Assembly: GCF_014642835.1 (NCBI RefSeq)
Contig: NZ_BMJA01000002.1
Coordinates: 806,867-870,866, forward strand
Length of the DNA stretch: 64,000 nucleotides
Direction of reading: 5' to 3'
Origin: Dyella nitratireducens
Lineage (GTDB): Bacteria; Pseudomonadota; Gammaproteobacteria; Xanthomonadales; Rhodanobacteraceae
Shown here: one piece after another, positions 45,879-53,499 of the stretch
Layout: each line of letters begins with the position of its first letter
How positions within the stretch are numbered: the first letter of the stretch is position 1
The notes under the pieces: model-generated
Told to the model about the DNA's origin: nothing
The model's input: only the letters and a program-made list of their open reading frames with translations
The model's database searches: none
Translations under genes and position numbers: made by a program

Positions 45879-47372
45879 ATGGCAACCGAGAAACTGGCCG
45901 AACAAGGCGGCGCAGCACAAACCGTCGAAGCCGGCGACTTTGCTGCACTGCTGAGCAAAGAGTTCAAGCCCAAGAGTGACCGCGCGCGCGAGGAAGTGGA
46001 ATCCGCCGTCCGCACGCTGGCCGAGCAGGTGTTGAACAAGGCGGACATCGTTTCCGATGACGTCACCCAGACCATCAACGCCTATATCGCCGAGCTGGAT
46101 CGCAAGATCAGCGAGCAGCTCAACCTGGTCATGCATCACCCGGATTTCCAAAAGCTGGAAAGCGCCTGGCGTGGCCTGCATTACCTGGTCAACAACACGG
46201 AGACGGATCAGCTGTTGAAGATCCGCGTGTTCAACGTCTCCAAGAAGGAACTGGGCAAGACGCTGAAGCGCTACAAAGGCACGGCGTGGGACCAGAGCCC
46301 GATCTTCAAGAAAGTCTACGAAGAGGAATACGGCCAGCTCGGTGGCGAACCGTATGGCTGCCTGGTCGGGGACTACTATTTCGATCACAGCCCGCAGGAC
46401 GTTGAAATGCTGTCCGGTATTGCCCAGGTGGCCGCCGCGGCGCATGCGCCGTTCATCAGCGCTGCCAATTCCACCCTGATGGGCATGGACAACTGGAACG
46501 AGCTGGCCAACCCGCGCGATCTGGCGAAGATTTTTTCCACGCCCGATTACGCCTCCTGGCGTTCGCTGCGCGAATCGGATGACGCCAAGTACCTCGGTCT
46601 GACCATGCCGCGCACGCTGGCGCGCCTGCCGTACGGTGCCAAGACCAACCCGGTGGATGAGTTCGATTTCGAGGAAGACACCGCCGGCGCCGATTCGTCC
46701 AAGTACACCTGGCAGAACGCTGCCTATGCCATGGCGGTGAACATCAACCGCTCGTTCAAGGAATACGGCTGGTGCTCGCGCATTCGCGGTATCGAATCCG
46801 GCGGCGCGGTGGAAGGCTTGCCGGTGCACACCTTCCCGACCGATGACGGCGGCGTGGACATGAAATGCCCGACCGAAATCGCCATCACCGACCGCCGTTC
46901 GGCGGAACTGGACAAGATGGGCCTGATGCCGCTGGTCCATCGCAAGAATTCCGACATGGCCGCTTTCATCAGCGCGCAATCGCTGGCCAAGCCGGAGGAA
47001 TACGACAACCCCGACGCCACCGCCAACGCGGCACTCGCTGCCCGCTTGCCATACATGTTCGCCTGCTGCCGCTTCGCGCATTACTTGAAGTGCATCGTGC
47101 GCGACAAGATTGGCTCGTTCAGCACCCGCGAGTCGGTGGAGAAATGGCTTGCCAACTGGATCAGCCAGTACATCGATGGCGATCCGGAGAATTCCAGCGA
47201 AGAAACCAAGGCGCGCAAACCGCTGTCGGCAGCGGAAGTCGTGGTTGAAGAGGTGGAAGGCGCGCCCGGTTATTACAGTTCCAAGTTTTACCTCAAGCCG
47301 CATTACCAGCTTGAGGGTTTGACCGTGTCGTTGCGCCTGGTCTCGCGTCTGCCGTCGGCGGCGAAGGCTTGA
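45879..47372 (+). CDS. tssC: T6SS contractile sheath large subunit TssC
   Basis: The 497-residue protein carries TssC/VipB signatures: INAYIAELDRKISEQLNLVM, HHPDFQKLESAWRGLHYLV, EEYGQLGGEPYGCLVGDYYF, FISAANSTLMGMDNWNEL and the C-terminal FYLKPHYQLEGLTVSLRLV. It forms the sheath with TssB; its N-terminal region interacts with TssB and ClpV. It lies 6 bases after tssB, and hcp follows after 77 bases. The length matches the family. Confidence 0.96.
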   Translation: MATEKLAEQGGAAQTVEAGDFAALLSKEFKPKSDRAREEVESAVRTLAEQVLNKADIVSDDVTQTINAYIAELDRKISEQLNLVMHHPDFQKLESAWRGLHYLVNNTETDQLLKIRVFNVSKKELGKTLKRYKGTAWDQSPIFKKVYEEEYGQLGGEPYGCLVGDYYFDHSPQDVEMLSGIAQVAAAAHAPFISAANSTLMGMDNWNELANPRDLAKIFSTPDYASWRSLRESDDAKYLGLTMPRTLARLPYGAKTNPVDEFDFEEDTAGADSSKYTWQNAAYAMAVNINRSFKEYGWCSRIRGIESGGAVEGLPVHTFPTDDGGVDMKCPTEIAITDRRSAELDKMGLMPLVHRKNSDMAAFISAQSLAKPEEYDNPDATANAALAARLPYMFACCRFAHYLKCIVRDKIGSFSTRESVEKWLANWISQYIDGDPENSSEETKARKPLSAAEVVVEEVEGAPGYYSSKFYLKPHYQLEGLTVSLRLVSRLPSAAKA

Positions 47373-47449
47373 ATCAGGAAGTAGTGCTGTAAAAGGAGCC
47401 GCCAGTTTGGCGGTAGCCATCATCAATCTGGTAACCGAGGAGAGGTTTC

Positions 47450-47953
47450 ATGGCATTCGACATGCATATCAAGTTCGAAGGCGGCAGTGTTCAGGTCAAG
47501 GGTGCTTCCAATCACAAGAAGCACAAGGGCGAAGTGCCGATCCTGGCCTGGTCGTGGGGTGTGAGCAACTCGGGTGACCTGCACTCCGGCGCAGGCTCCG
47601 CCAGCGGCGGTAAGGCTCACGTGCAGGATATTTCGATCACCAAGTACGTGGACGGTTGCTCCAATGCTCTGATGCAGGCCTGCTGCACCGGCGCACGCGT
47701 AGAAAAGGCCACGGTGTACGTGACCAACGCTACCGGCGAGCAGACCGACTTCCTCACCATCGAGTTGAGCGAAGGCGTGCTGATCACCTCCGTGTCCACC
47801 GGCGGCAGCGGTGGCGAAGATCGTCTCACCGAAAACGTCACGCTGCACTTCGGCAAGTTCAAGTACTCCTTCCAGCCGCAGGACGACAAGGGCGGCAAGG
47901 ATGGCGGTACGAAGGACTTCACCTTCGACATGCAGCAGGTCGCCAAGGGTTGA
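47450..47953 (+). CDS. tssD: Hcp, T6SS inner tube protein
   Basis: The 167-residue protein begins MAFDMHIKFEGGSVQVKGAS. VPILAWSWGVSNSG and HVQDISITKYVDGCSNALMQ match the Hcp1-like group. It forms hexameric rings that stack into the secreted tube and can carry small effectors such as Tse2. GAGGAGAGG precedes the ATG. A small CCGCC/GGCGG hairpin lies in the tssC-hcp spacer. A long non-coding gap follows, which fits high expression as a separate segment. Confidence 0.96.
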   Translation: MAFDMHIKFEGGSVQVKGASNHKKHKGEVPILAWSWGVSNSGDLHSGAGSASGGKAHVQDISITKYVDGCSNALMQACCTGARVEKATVYVTNATGEQTDFLTIELSEGVLITSVSTGGSGGEDRLTENVTLHFGKFKYSFQPQDDKGGKDGGTKDFTFDMQQVAKG

Positions 47954-48277
47954 GCCTGATCCGGCTTTTGCACTGATCTTGGTGACAACTGCCGGAGGTT
48001 TTGCCGGCGAAGTTTGGCATTGCGCGCAACAATCTGTTCGGGCAATGCCAATTCATTCGCCATGACGACGGTTATCCAAGGGGGCGTCATTCCCGCGAAC
48101 GCGGGAATCCATTTTCAAGGATGCATCCGAGCAAGATGGATGCCCGCTTGCGCGGGCATGACCGCCCTGAGGGGACGCGTATGTCATGGCAACCCAATCC
48201 CTCTCCTGTACGCAGGAGAGGGAATGTGGTGTGCGCCCGGCTAAATCACGGTCCTTCCGGAATGCAGGGCTTAGGAC
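47954..48277. other. Repeat-rich spacer between hcp and tagJ
   Basis: This 324-base gap inside the T6SS operon holds a GGCATTGC/GCAATGCC stem (48016-48049), a type C pair (48085-48163, CGTCATTCCCGCG to CGCGGGCATGACC) and a type D hairpin (CCCTCTCCTG/CAGGAGAGGG, about 48209-48232). No gene is visible. It could lower transcription past hcp. Confidence 0.65.
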
Positions 48278-49066
48278 ATGACTCCCGAAAACATGCTGAA
48301 AGAAGGCCGCCTCGACGAGGCGTTGCAGGGCTTGACCGCCCAGGTGCGCGGCAATCCGGCCGATGCCAAGGCAAGAGTGTTTCTGTTTCAGCTGCTGTCG
48401 CTGCTGGGGCAGTGGGAGCGTGCACAAACGCAGCTGAAAGTAAGTGGCGAACTGGATGCGGGCAATACGCTGATGGTGGGCGCCTACAGTCGCGCCTTGC
48501 AGGGTGAACTGGAACGCCATGCCGTCATCAGCGGCGTGCGTCCGCCGGTGGTGATCGGCGAGCCGGCGCAATGGCTGGCCTTGCTGCTGCAATCGCTGAA
48601 GCTGATCGGCGAAGAACGCTACGAGCAAGCCCTGCTGTTGCGCGATCAAGCTTTTGAAGCCGCTGATGCCGTAAGCGGCACGATCGACGATGAACGGTTC
48701 GAGTGGATCGCTGATGCCGATCCGCGCTTCGGTCCGTGCCTGGAAGTGATCGTCAACGGTGGTTATTCGTGGGTGCCGTTTGCGCGCATCCGCGAGCTGA
48801 AATTCGAAGCGCCGACCGATCTGCGCGACAAAGTGTGGTCGCCGGTACAGATCACCTGGAACAACGGCGGCGAAGCGATCGGCTTTGTGCCGTGCCGCTA
48901 TCCCAATTCGGAACGCGCCCAGGACAGCGACGTCGTGTTGGCGCGCAAGACCGAGTGGATCGATCTGGGCAACGACTGCCTTGTGGGTTCCGGCCAGCGC
49001 ATGCTGGCGACGGATGCCGGCGAATATCCGCTGCTGGATATCCGCACCATCACGTTTGACACGTGA
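48278..49066 (+). CDS. tagJ: T6SS accessory protein TagJ (ImpE family)
   Basis: The 262-residue protein has an N-terminal TPR-like helical part (ENMLKEGRLDEALQGLTAQVR) and the ImpE/TagJ core with WIADADPRFGPCLEVIVNG, YSWVPFARIRELKFEAP, LRDKVWSPVQI and a final LLDIRTITFDT. In Pseudomonas H1-T6SS, TagJ (HsiE1) binds the sheath protein TssB and modulates ClpV recycling; its presence marks this T6SS subgroup. It is separated from tssE by a MITE-like insertion. Confidence 0.92.
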   Translation: MTPENMLKEGRLDEALQGLTAQVRGNPADAKARVFLFQLLSLLGQWERAQTQLKVSGELDAGNTLMVGAYSRALQGELERHAVISGVRPPVVIGEPAQWLALLLQSLKLIGEERYEQALLLRDQAFEAADAVSGTIDDERFEWIADADPRFGPCLEVIVNGGYSWVPFARIRELKFEAPTDLRDKVWSPVQITWNNGGEAIGFVPCRYPNSERAQDSDVVLARKTEWIDLGNDCLVGSGQRMLATDAGEYPLLDIRTITFDT

Positions 49067-49071
49067 TATTA

Positions 49072-49336
49072 GAGCCTGTCTAGGGTCTCGGCGTGGCCCG
49101 CGCCGGGACTGTTTGCCTGACGGGCAAGGAGGAACGAAGGCGTGTATGTCGATACACAACTGAGTGAGGACGCAGTCCGGCGGGCAAACAGCCCCGGCCC
49201 GAAGGGTTGCCACGGTGCGGCCGCCATGCGGCAGCGCGCGGCTTGGCTTGCCAGCCAGGCAAGCGCTGCGCCACGCACTACCACCTGGCGGCCGCACCGT
49301 GGCAACGCGGGCTACGCCGAGACCCTAGACAGGCTC
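49072..49336. mobile_element. 265-bp MITE-like element with long terminal inverted repeats
   Basis: The left end (49072-49102, GAGCCTGTCTAGGGTCTCGG...) and right end (49306-49336) are 31-base inverted repeats with one mismatch. Both sides are flanked by TTA (49069-49071 and 49337-49339), fitting a target duplication. Inside, a perfect 21-base inverted repeat (49206-49226 with 49286-49306) makes a second foldback. There is no transposase. It fills the whole tagJ-tssE spacer, and the final A of the right TTA is the A of the tssE ATG. A decayed relative lies at 31558-31683. Confidence 0.85.
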
Positions 49337-49338
49337 TT

Positions 49339-49842
49339 ATGGCCGAGCTGACTACCCAGGAACGCCTGCAGCCATCGCTGCTGGATCGGCTGGCCGATGA
49401 TGAACCGGCAAAGGCCGAAGAAAGCCGTGAGAAACGCGTGATTTCCGCGACGCGCCTGCGCGATTGCGTAGCGCGCGATATTTCCTGGCTGCTCAATTGC
49501 GTAAATCTCGGCCTCGACGACGATCTGGCCGATTACCCGGACGTGGCGCGCTCGGTCGTCAATTTCGGCATTCCCGATCTCACCGGTGTGGCGGTCGCTG
49601 GCGTCGATGCCAAAGTGCTGCAACGGAAGATCCGCGAAGCCATTCTCGCGTTCGAGCCACGGCTTACCCCGAACACGTTGCGCGTGATCATCAATGCCGA
49701 TCTCAAGCGCATGGATCGCCAATCGCTCACGTTCAACATCGAGTCGGAGATGTGGGCGCAGCCGATTCCGCTGAATCTCTATCTCAAGACCGAAGTGGAC
49801 CTGGAAACAGGCAAGTTCAATGTTTCGGAGAGCTTCGGCTAA
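49339..49842 (+). CDS. tssE: T6SS baseplate protein TssE
   Basis: The 167-residue gp25-like baseplate wedge protein has QPSLLDRLADD, a helix with VARDISWLLNCVNL, YPDVARSVVNFGIPDLTG, IREAILAFEPRL and a last strand near LYLKTEVDLETGKF. It caps one end of the sheath in the baseplate with TssF, TssG and TssK. The ATG directly follows the MITE-like element, so its ribosome site (only a weak ACAGG) is provided by the element. The stop overlaps tssF as TAATG. Confidence 0.95.
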   Translation: MAELTTQERLQPSLLDRLADDEPAKAEESREKRVISATRLRDCVARDISWLLNCVNLGLDDDLADYPDVARSVVNFGIPDLTGVAVAGVDAKVLQRKIREAILAFEPRLTPNTLRVIINADLKRMDRQSLTFNIESEMWAQPIPLNLYLKTEVDLETGKFNVSESFG

Positions 49843-51725
49843 TGGACCCCAGACTGCTGCGCTACTACAACCGCGAGCTGCAACACGTCAGGGAAATGGG
49901 CGCGGAATTCGCGCGCGAATACCCCAAGATTGCCGGTCGCCTCGGCATGGAAGGTTTCGAGTGCGCCGATCCTTACGTTGAACGCCTGCTGGAAGGTTTT
50001 GCCTTCCTTGCAGCGCGCATCCAGCTGAAGCTCGATGCGCAGTATCCGGTGTTCACGCAACACCTGATGGAAATGATCTACCCGCACTACCTGTCACCCA
50101 TCCCATCGATGGCGGTCGTGCAGCTGAATCCCGACACGAAAGAAAGTGCGCTGGCCACCGGCTACACCGTCGCGCGCAACACCGCGCTGCGCAGCCTGAT
50201 CTCCAACGACGATCGCACCGCCTGCGAATACCGCACCGCGCACGACGTCACCCTGTGGCCGCTGGAACTGGTCGAAGCCAAGTACTTTGAAACACCGGCC
50301 GCCATTGCGGCTGCCAGCGTGCCGATTCCAGCCGGCAAGACCGTGCGTGCCGGCCTGCGCTTGAAATTCGTCATCACCGCTGGCGCCCAAGCCAATATGC
50401 TGGCAATGGACGAGCTGCCGGTCTTCATTGCGGGCGCCGACGAATTGCCCAAGCGCCTGTATGAGCAATTGCTGGGCAACGCACAAGGCTTCGTGGTGCG
50501 CATGCCGAGCCCGAGCGGCATGCTGGTCGAACACTTCGATGCATCGGCCATTCGCGACAAGGGCTTTGCGGACAACGAGGCCTTGCTACCGTATTCCGAT
50601 CGTTCCTTTAGCGGTTATCGCCTGCTGCAGGAATATTTCGCCTGTCCTGAGCGCTTCTTGTTCGCCGTGTTCACCGGTTTGAAACAGGTGCTCGCGCGTT
50701 CGCAGGCCACCGAGTTCGATCTCACCGTCTTCTTCGACCGCAGCGTCGCCCGGTTGCACAACGCTGTCGACACCAGCAATTTCCGGCTGTTCTGCACGCC
50801 GGCCATCAACCTGTTCCCACGTCGCGCCGATCGTATCCATCTGCAGCAAGGCAGAACCGAATACCACGTGCTCGCCGACCGCACGCGGCCGATGGATTTT
50901 GAAGTGCACAGCATGAGCCAGGTGGAAGGCTTCGGTGATAAGGCGGAACCTGAGCAGCGCTTTCAGCCGTTCTACGGATGCGATGAACGTGTCTGGCACA
51001 GCGGCAGTGCGGCCTTCTATACCATGCGCCGCGAACCACGCCTGCTATCCGCGCGGCAGAAACTGCATGGCGCGCGTTCTAGCTACGTGGGCAGTGAAAT
51101 ATTCATCTCGTTGGTGGACGCCAACGATGCGCCGTATTCCACCAATTTGCGGCAGATCGGCATGATGTTGATGTGCACCAACCGCGATCTGCCATTGCAG
51201 ATGCCGGTGGGCAAGTCGCGTACTGATTTCACGTTGGAAACCGGCGCACCGATCACGTCCATCCGCTGCGTAGCCGGCCCGACCAAGCCGCGCGCGCCCA
51301 CCGCGAATGGTGAAACCGCATGGCGTCTGCTCAGCCATCTGCAACTCAACTACGTCTCGTTGCTGGGCGAAAGCGGTGAAGAGGGCGCAGCAGCTCTACG
51401 CGAAATGTTGACCTTGTACTGCGATGAGTTCGATGCCAGCGCCCGCCGCCAGATCGAAGGCGTCAAGGCGGTGGCCTGCCAACCCGTGGTCAGGCGTATT
51501 CCGGTGCCGGGACCGATCGCCTTCGGGCGCGGCCTGGAAATCACATTGACGTGCGATGACGGCGCATTTGAAGGAACGGGGGCCTTTCTGCTCGGTTCGG
51601 TGATGCGGCATTTCTTTGCGCGCTACGTCTCGGTGAACTCCTTCACCGAAACCGTGCTGCGTACCCTGGAACGCAACGAGGTGGCTCGATGGCCGGCCCG
51701 ACTCGGCAAACGCCAGATCCTGTAG
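49842..51725 (+). CDS. tssF: T6SS baseplate protein TssF
   Basis: The 627-residue protein starts MDPRLLRYYNRELQHVREMG, the typical TssF N-terminus, followed by PKIAGRLGMEGFECADPYVE, LLEGFAFLAARIQLKLDAQYP and YPHYLSPIPSMAVVQ. Later blocks are FNLF-type and HRTRPMDFEVHSM-like segments. It forms the baseplate wedge with TssG and TssE. The start is fixed by the TAATG overlap with tssE, and the end overlaps tssG by 37 bases. Confidence 0.95.
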   Translation: MDPRLLRYYNRELQHVREMGAEFAREYPKIAGRLGMEGFECADPYVERLLEGFAFLAARIQLKLDAQYPVFTQHLMEMIYPHYLSPIPSMAVVQLNPDTKESALATGYTVARNTALRSLISNDDRTACEYRTAHDVTLWPLELVEAKYFETPAAIAAASVPIPAGKTVRAGLRLKFVITAGAQANMLAMDELPVFIAGADELPKRLYEQLLGNAQGFVVRMPSPSGMLVEHFDASAIRDKGFADNEALLPYSDRSFSGYRLLQEYFACPERFLFAVFTGLKQVLARSQATEFDLTVFFDRSVARLHNAVDTSNFRLFCTPAINLFPRRADRIHLQQGRTEYHVLADRTRPMDFEVHSMSQVEGFGDKAEPEQRFQPFYGCDERVWHSGSAAFYTMRREPRLLSARQKLHGARSSYVGSEIFISLVDANDAPYSTNLRQIGMMLMCTNRDLPLQMPVGKSRTDFTLETGAPITSIRCVAGPTKPRAPTANGETAWRLLSHLQLNYVSLLGESGEEGAAALREMLTLYCDEFDASARRQIEGVKAVACQPVVRRIPVPGPIAFGRGLEITLTCDDGAFEGTGAFLLGSVMRHFFARYVSVNSFTETVLRTLERNEVARWPARLGKRQIL

Positions 51726-52711
51726 CGCTGGAAAACGCGCTGCGCGATCAGCCGGAAGCCTTCGAATTTTTCGAAGCGCTGCGCTGGCTCGAATGCGCGC
51801 ATCCCGACCGCCCGCGCTTCGGACGTTCCACCAAGCCGGCGGAAGATCCCGTGCGCCTGTGCCAGACCCCGTCACTGGCGTTTGCGCCGCGCACCGTGGA
51901 TCGCTTCGAGCAGCGGGCCGATGGCAAGCCGCCACGCATGTATGGCCTGTTCTTCGGTCTGTTCGGTCCTAATGCACCGTTGCCGCTGCATCTGACCGAA
52001 TACGCCCTGGACCGCAAGCTCAACTCGCGCGATAGCACCTTCATCGCGTTCGCGGACATCTTTCATCACCGCATGTTGAGTCTGTTCTATCGCGTGTGGG
52101 CCGACGCGCAGCCGACCATCCAGCTCGATCGCCCCGGAGAGGACCGTTTCAGTCTTTACATGGGCGCGCTGGTGGGCTTGTCCACGGCCAACCTGCAAGG
52201 CCGCGACGCCTTGCCGGACCGCTACAAGCATTTCTTCGCAGGACGCCTGCTGGCGCAGGCACGCAATGCGGAAGGCTTGAAACATCTACTGGAACATTTT
52301 TTTGGTGTTCCGGTGAGCGTGATCGAGTTCACCACCGAGTGGATGCGTTTGCCGAGTTCGGCGCACCTGCGCCTGGGGCACTCCCGCGATGTGGCGTGCC
52401 TCGGTTCCACCGCGGTGATCGGCGAATACGTGTGGGGCGCGCAGCAACGTTTCCGCCTGCGGCTGGGACCGCTGACGAGATCGCAGTTCAACAACTTCCT
52501 GCCGGGCGGCGAAGCACTGCGCCAGCTGGTCGCGGCAGTGAAAACCTATGTGGGCGAAGAAAAAGCGTGGGACGTGCAACTCGTGCTCAAGGGCGATGAG
52601 GTGCCGACCACGCGGATGGGGCAGAGCGGGCGGATGGGGCTGACCACGTGGTTGGGGCAGCAACAACGCAAAGCGGATAACGATGATGTGGTGTTGAGGC
52701 CGGTGGGGTAG
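51689..52711 (+). CDS. tssG: T6SS baseplate protein TssG
   Basis: The 340-residue protein has the TssG pattern FEFFEALRWLEC, RFGRSTKPAEDPVRL, GLFGPNAPLPLHLTEYA, LNSRDSTFIAFADIFHHRML and FFGVPVSVIEFTTEWM. It binds TssF in a 2:1 wedge and contacts TssK. GAGG precedes the ATG, which overlaps the end of tssF. Next comes the Tse2-like gene rather than clpV. Confidence 0.94.
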   Translation: MAGPTRQTPDPVALENALRDQPEAFEFFEALRWLECAHPDRPRFGRSTKPAEDPVRLCQTPSLAFAPRTVDRFEQRADGKPPRMYGLFFGLFGPNAPLPLHLTEYALDRKLNSRDSTFIAFADIFHHRMLSLFYRVWADAQPTIQLDRPGEDRFSLYMGALVGLSTANLQGRDALPDRYKHFFAGRLLAQARNAEGLKHLLEHFFGVPVSVIEFTTEWMRLPSSAHLRLGHSRDVACLGSTAVIGEYVWGAQQRFRLRLGPLTRSQFNNFLPGGEALRQLVAAVKTYVGEEKAWDVQLVLKGDEVPTTRMGQSGRMGLTTWLGQQQRKADNDDVVLRPVG

Positions 52712-52762
52712 GGCGACTCCCCATCGTGGAACAAATGGCTCGTTTGTCGAAAGGAAATTGGC

Positions 52763-53209
52763 ATGTCAGAAACGACCAAAGTGGATTTATATCGATCCTG
52801 TCGGATTGAGCAATTTCCGCATGGGCTCATGCGTGATGAGCAGCCTGTGCCTGGCGTTCTTTACCCGGATTTCTATCCAAAGACGCTGAAGAGTGGTGAC
52901 GTTCGCAACGCCGACGTGGACTTGAAAACCAAGGAAGGCGTTGAATGGGTGATGCCTGGAGGTGGCACGTCTCTGTTTGACCGGGCTGCCGTTTTCACCG
53001 CGCCAGGCTGGTTGTCTTTCGAGATACCGGATAGCACCCCCATTCCTGATTCGCTCGTTGTCAAAAATACTGGTTACAACAAGCGGTTCAAGGCCACACA
53101 CTATCAGATAGAGGCCAAGGAAATGATGACCAAGGAGGCCATGAAGGGAGCCTTGGATAATTTTGCGCGCAACGCGATTGCACGGTCGGTTGAGCTTTCC
53201 CGGGCGTAA
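52763..53209 (+). CDS. tse2: Tse2-family T6SS toxin
   Basis: The 148-residue protein matches Pseudomonas aeruginosa Tse2 over its C-terminal two thirds: GGGTSLFDRAAVF, FEIPDSTPIPDSLVVKN, YNKRFKATHYQIEAKEM and LDNFARNAIARSVELSRA align in order with the Tse2 sequence I remember. Tse2 is a cytoplasm-acting, Hcp-delivered toxin with an ADP-ribosyltransferase-like fold. The next gene matches its immunity protein. The base composition is visibly more A/T-rich than the tss genes, suggesting a separately acquired cassette. AAGGAAAT precedes the ATG. Its place between tssG and clpV is unusual. Confidence 0.85.
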   Translation: MSETTKVDLYRSCRIEQFPHGLMRDEQPVPGVLYPDFYPKTLKSGDVRNADVDLKTKEGVEWVMPGGGTSLFDRAAVFTAPGWLSFEIPDSTPIPDSLVVKNTGYNKRFKATHYQIEAKEMMTKEAMKGALDNFARNAIARSVELSRA

Positions 53210-53229
53210 CGAGTTAGTGGAGTAGCAAT

Positions 53230-53457
53230 ATGCCTCAGATAAGCGGTTCGACGTTGATGATGGCGATTCAAGCTGTCGATGCAAAGATTCATCAGATCAC
53301 AGAGCAATTGGAGACAGATGACAGCCCCGAAGCGGGTGATCTGGAGTTGCTGCTGTTGAGCTACGAGAAAGCTGCACAGGAATTGCGGACTGGATATGAG
53401 GAAGCACAGCGGACGATCAGTAATCTTCCGCCGTACCAGAAACTCGTTCGTCCGTAA
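53230..53457 (+). CDS. tsi2: Tsi2-family immunity protein
   Basis: The 75-residue helical protein has LMMAIQAVDAKIHQITEQL, DDSPEAGDLELLLLSYEKAA and YEEAQRTISNLPPYQKL. These correspond in order to Tsi2 of Pseudomonas aeruginosa (77 residues; LMVAIQ, LLVGYD and GLPPYDRL segments). It should bind and neutralise the Tse2-like toxin in the cytoplasm. It starts 20 bases after the toxin stop. Confidence 0.85.
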   Translation: MPQISGSTLMMAIQAVDAKIHQITEQLETDDSPEAGDLELLLLSYEKAAQELRTGYEEAQRTISNLPPYQKLVRP

Positions 53458-53499
53458 GTATGCGTAAGTGAAAACGATCAATTAAGGGGCGATAGCGTC

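Noticed and set aside
49072-49336. Insertion sequence with its own transposase
   Set aside because: Only 265 bases and no transposase-like frame; it can move only in trans.
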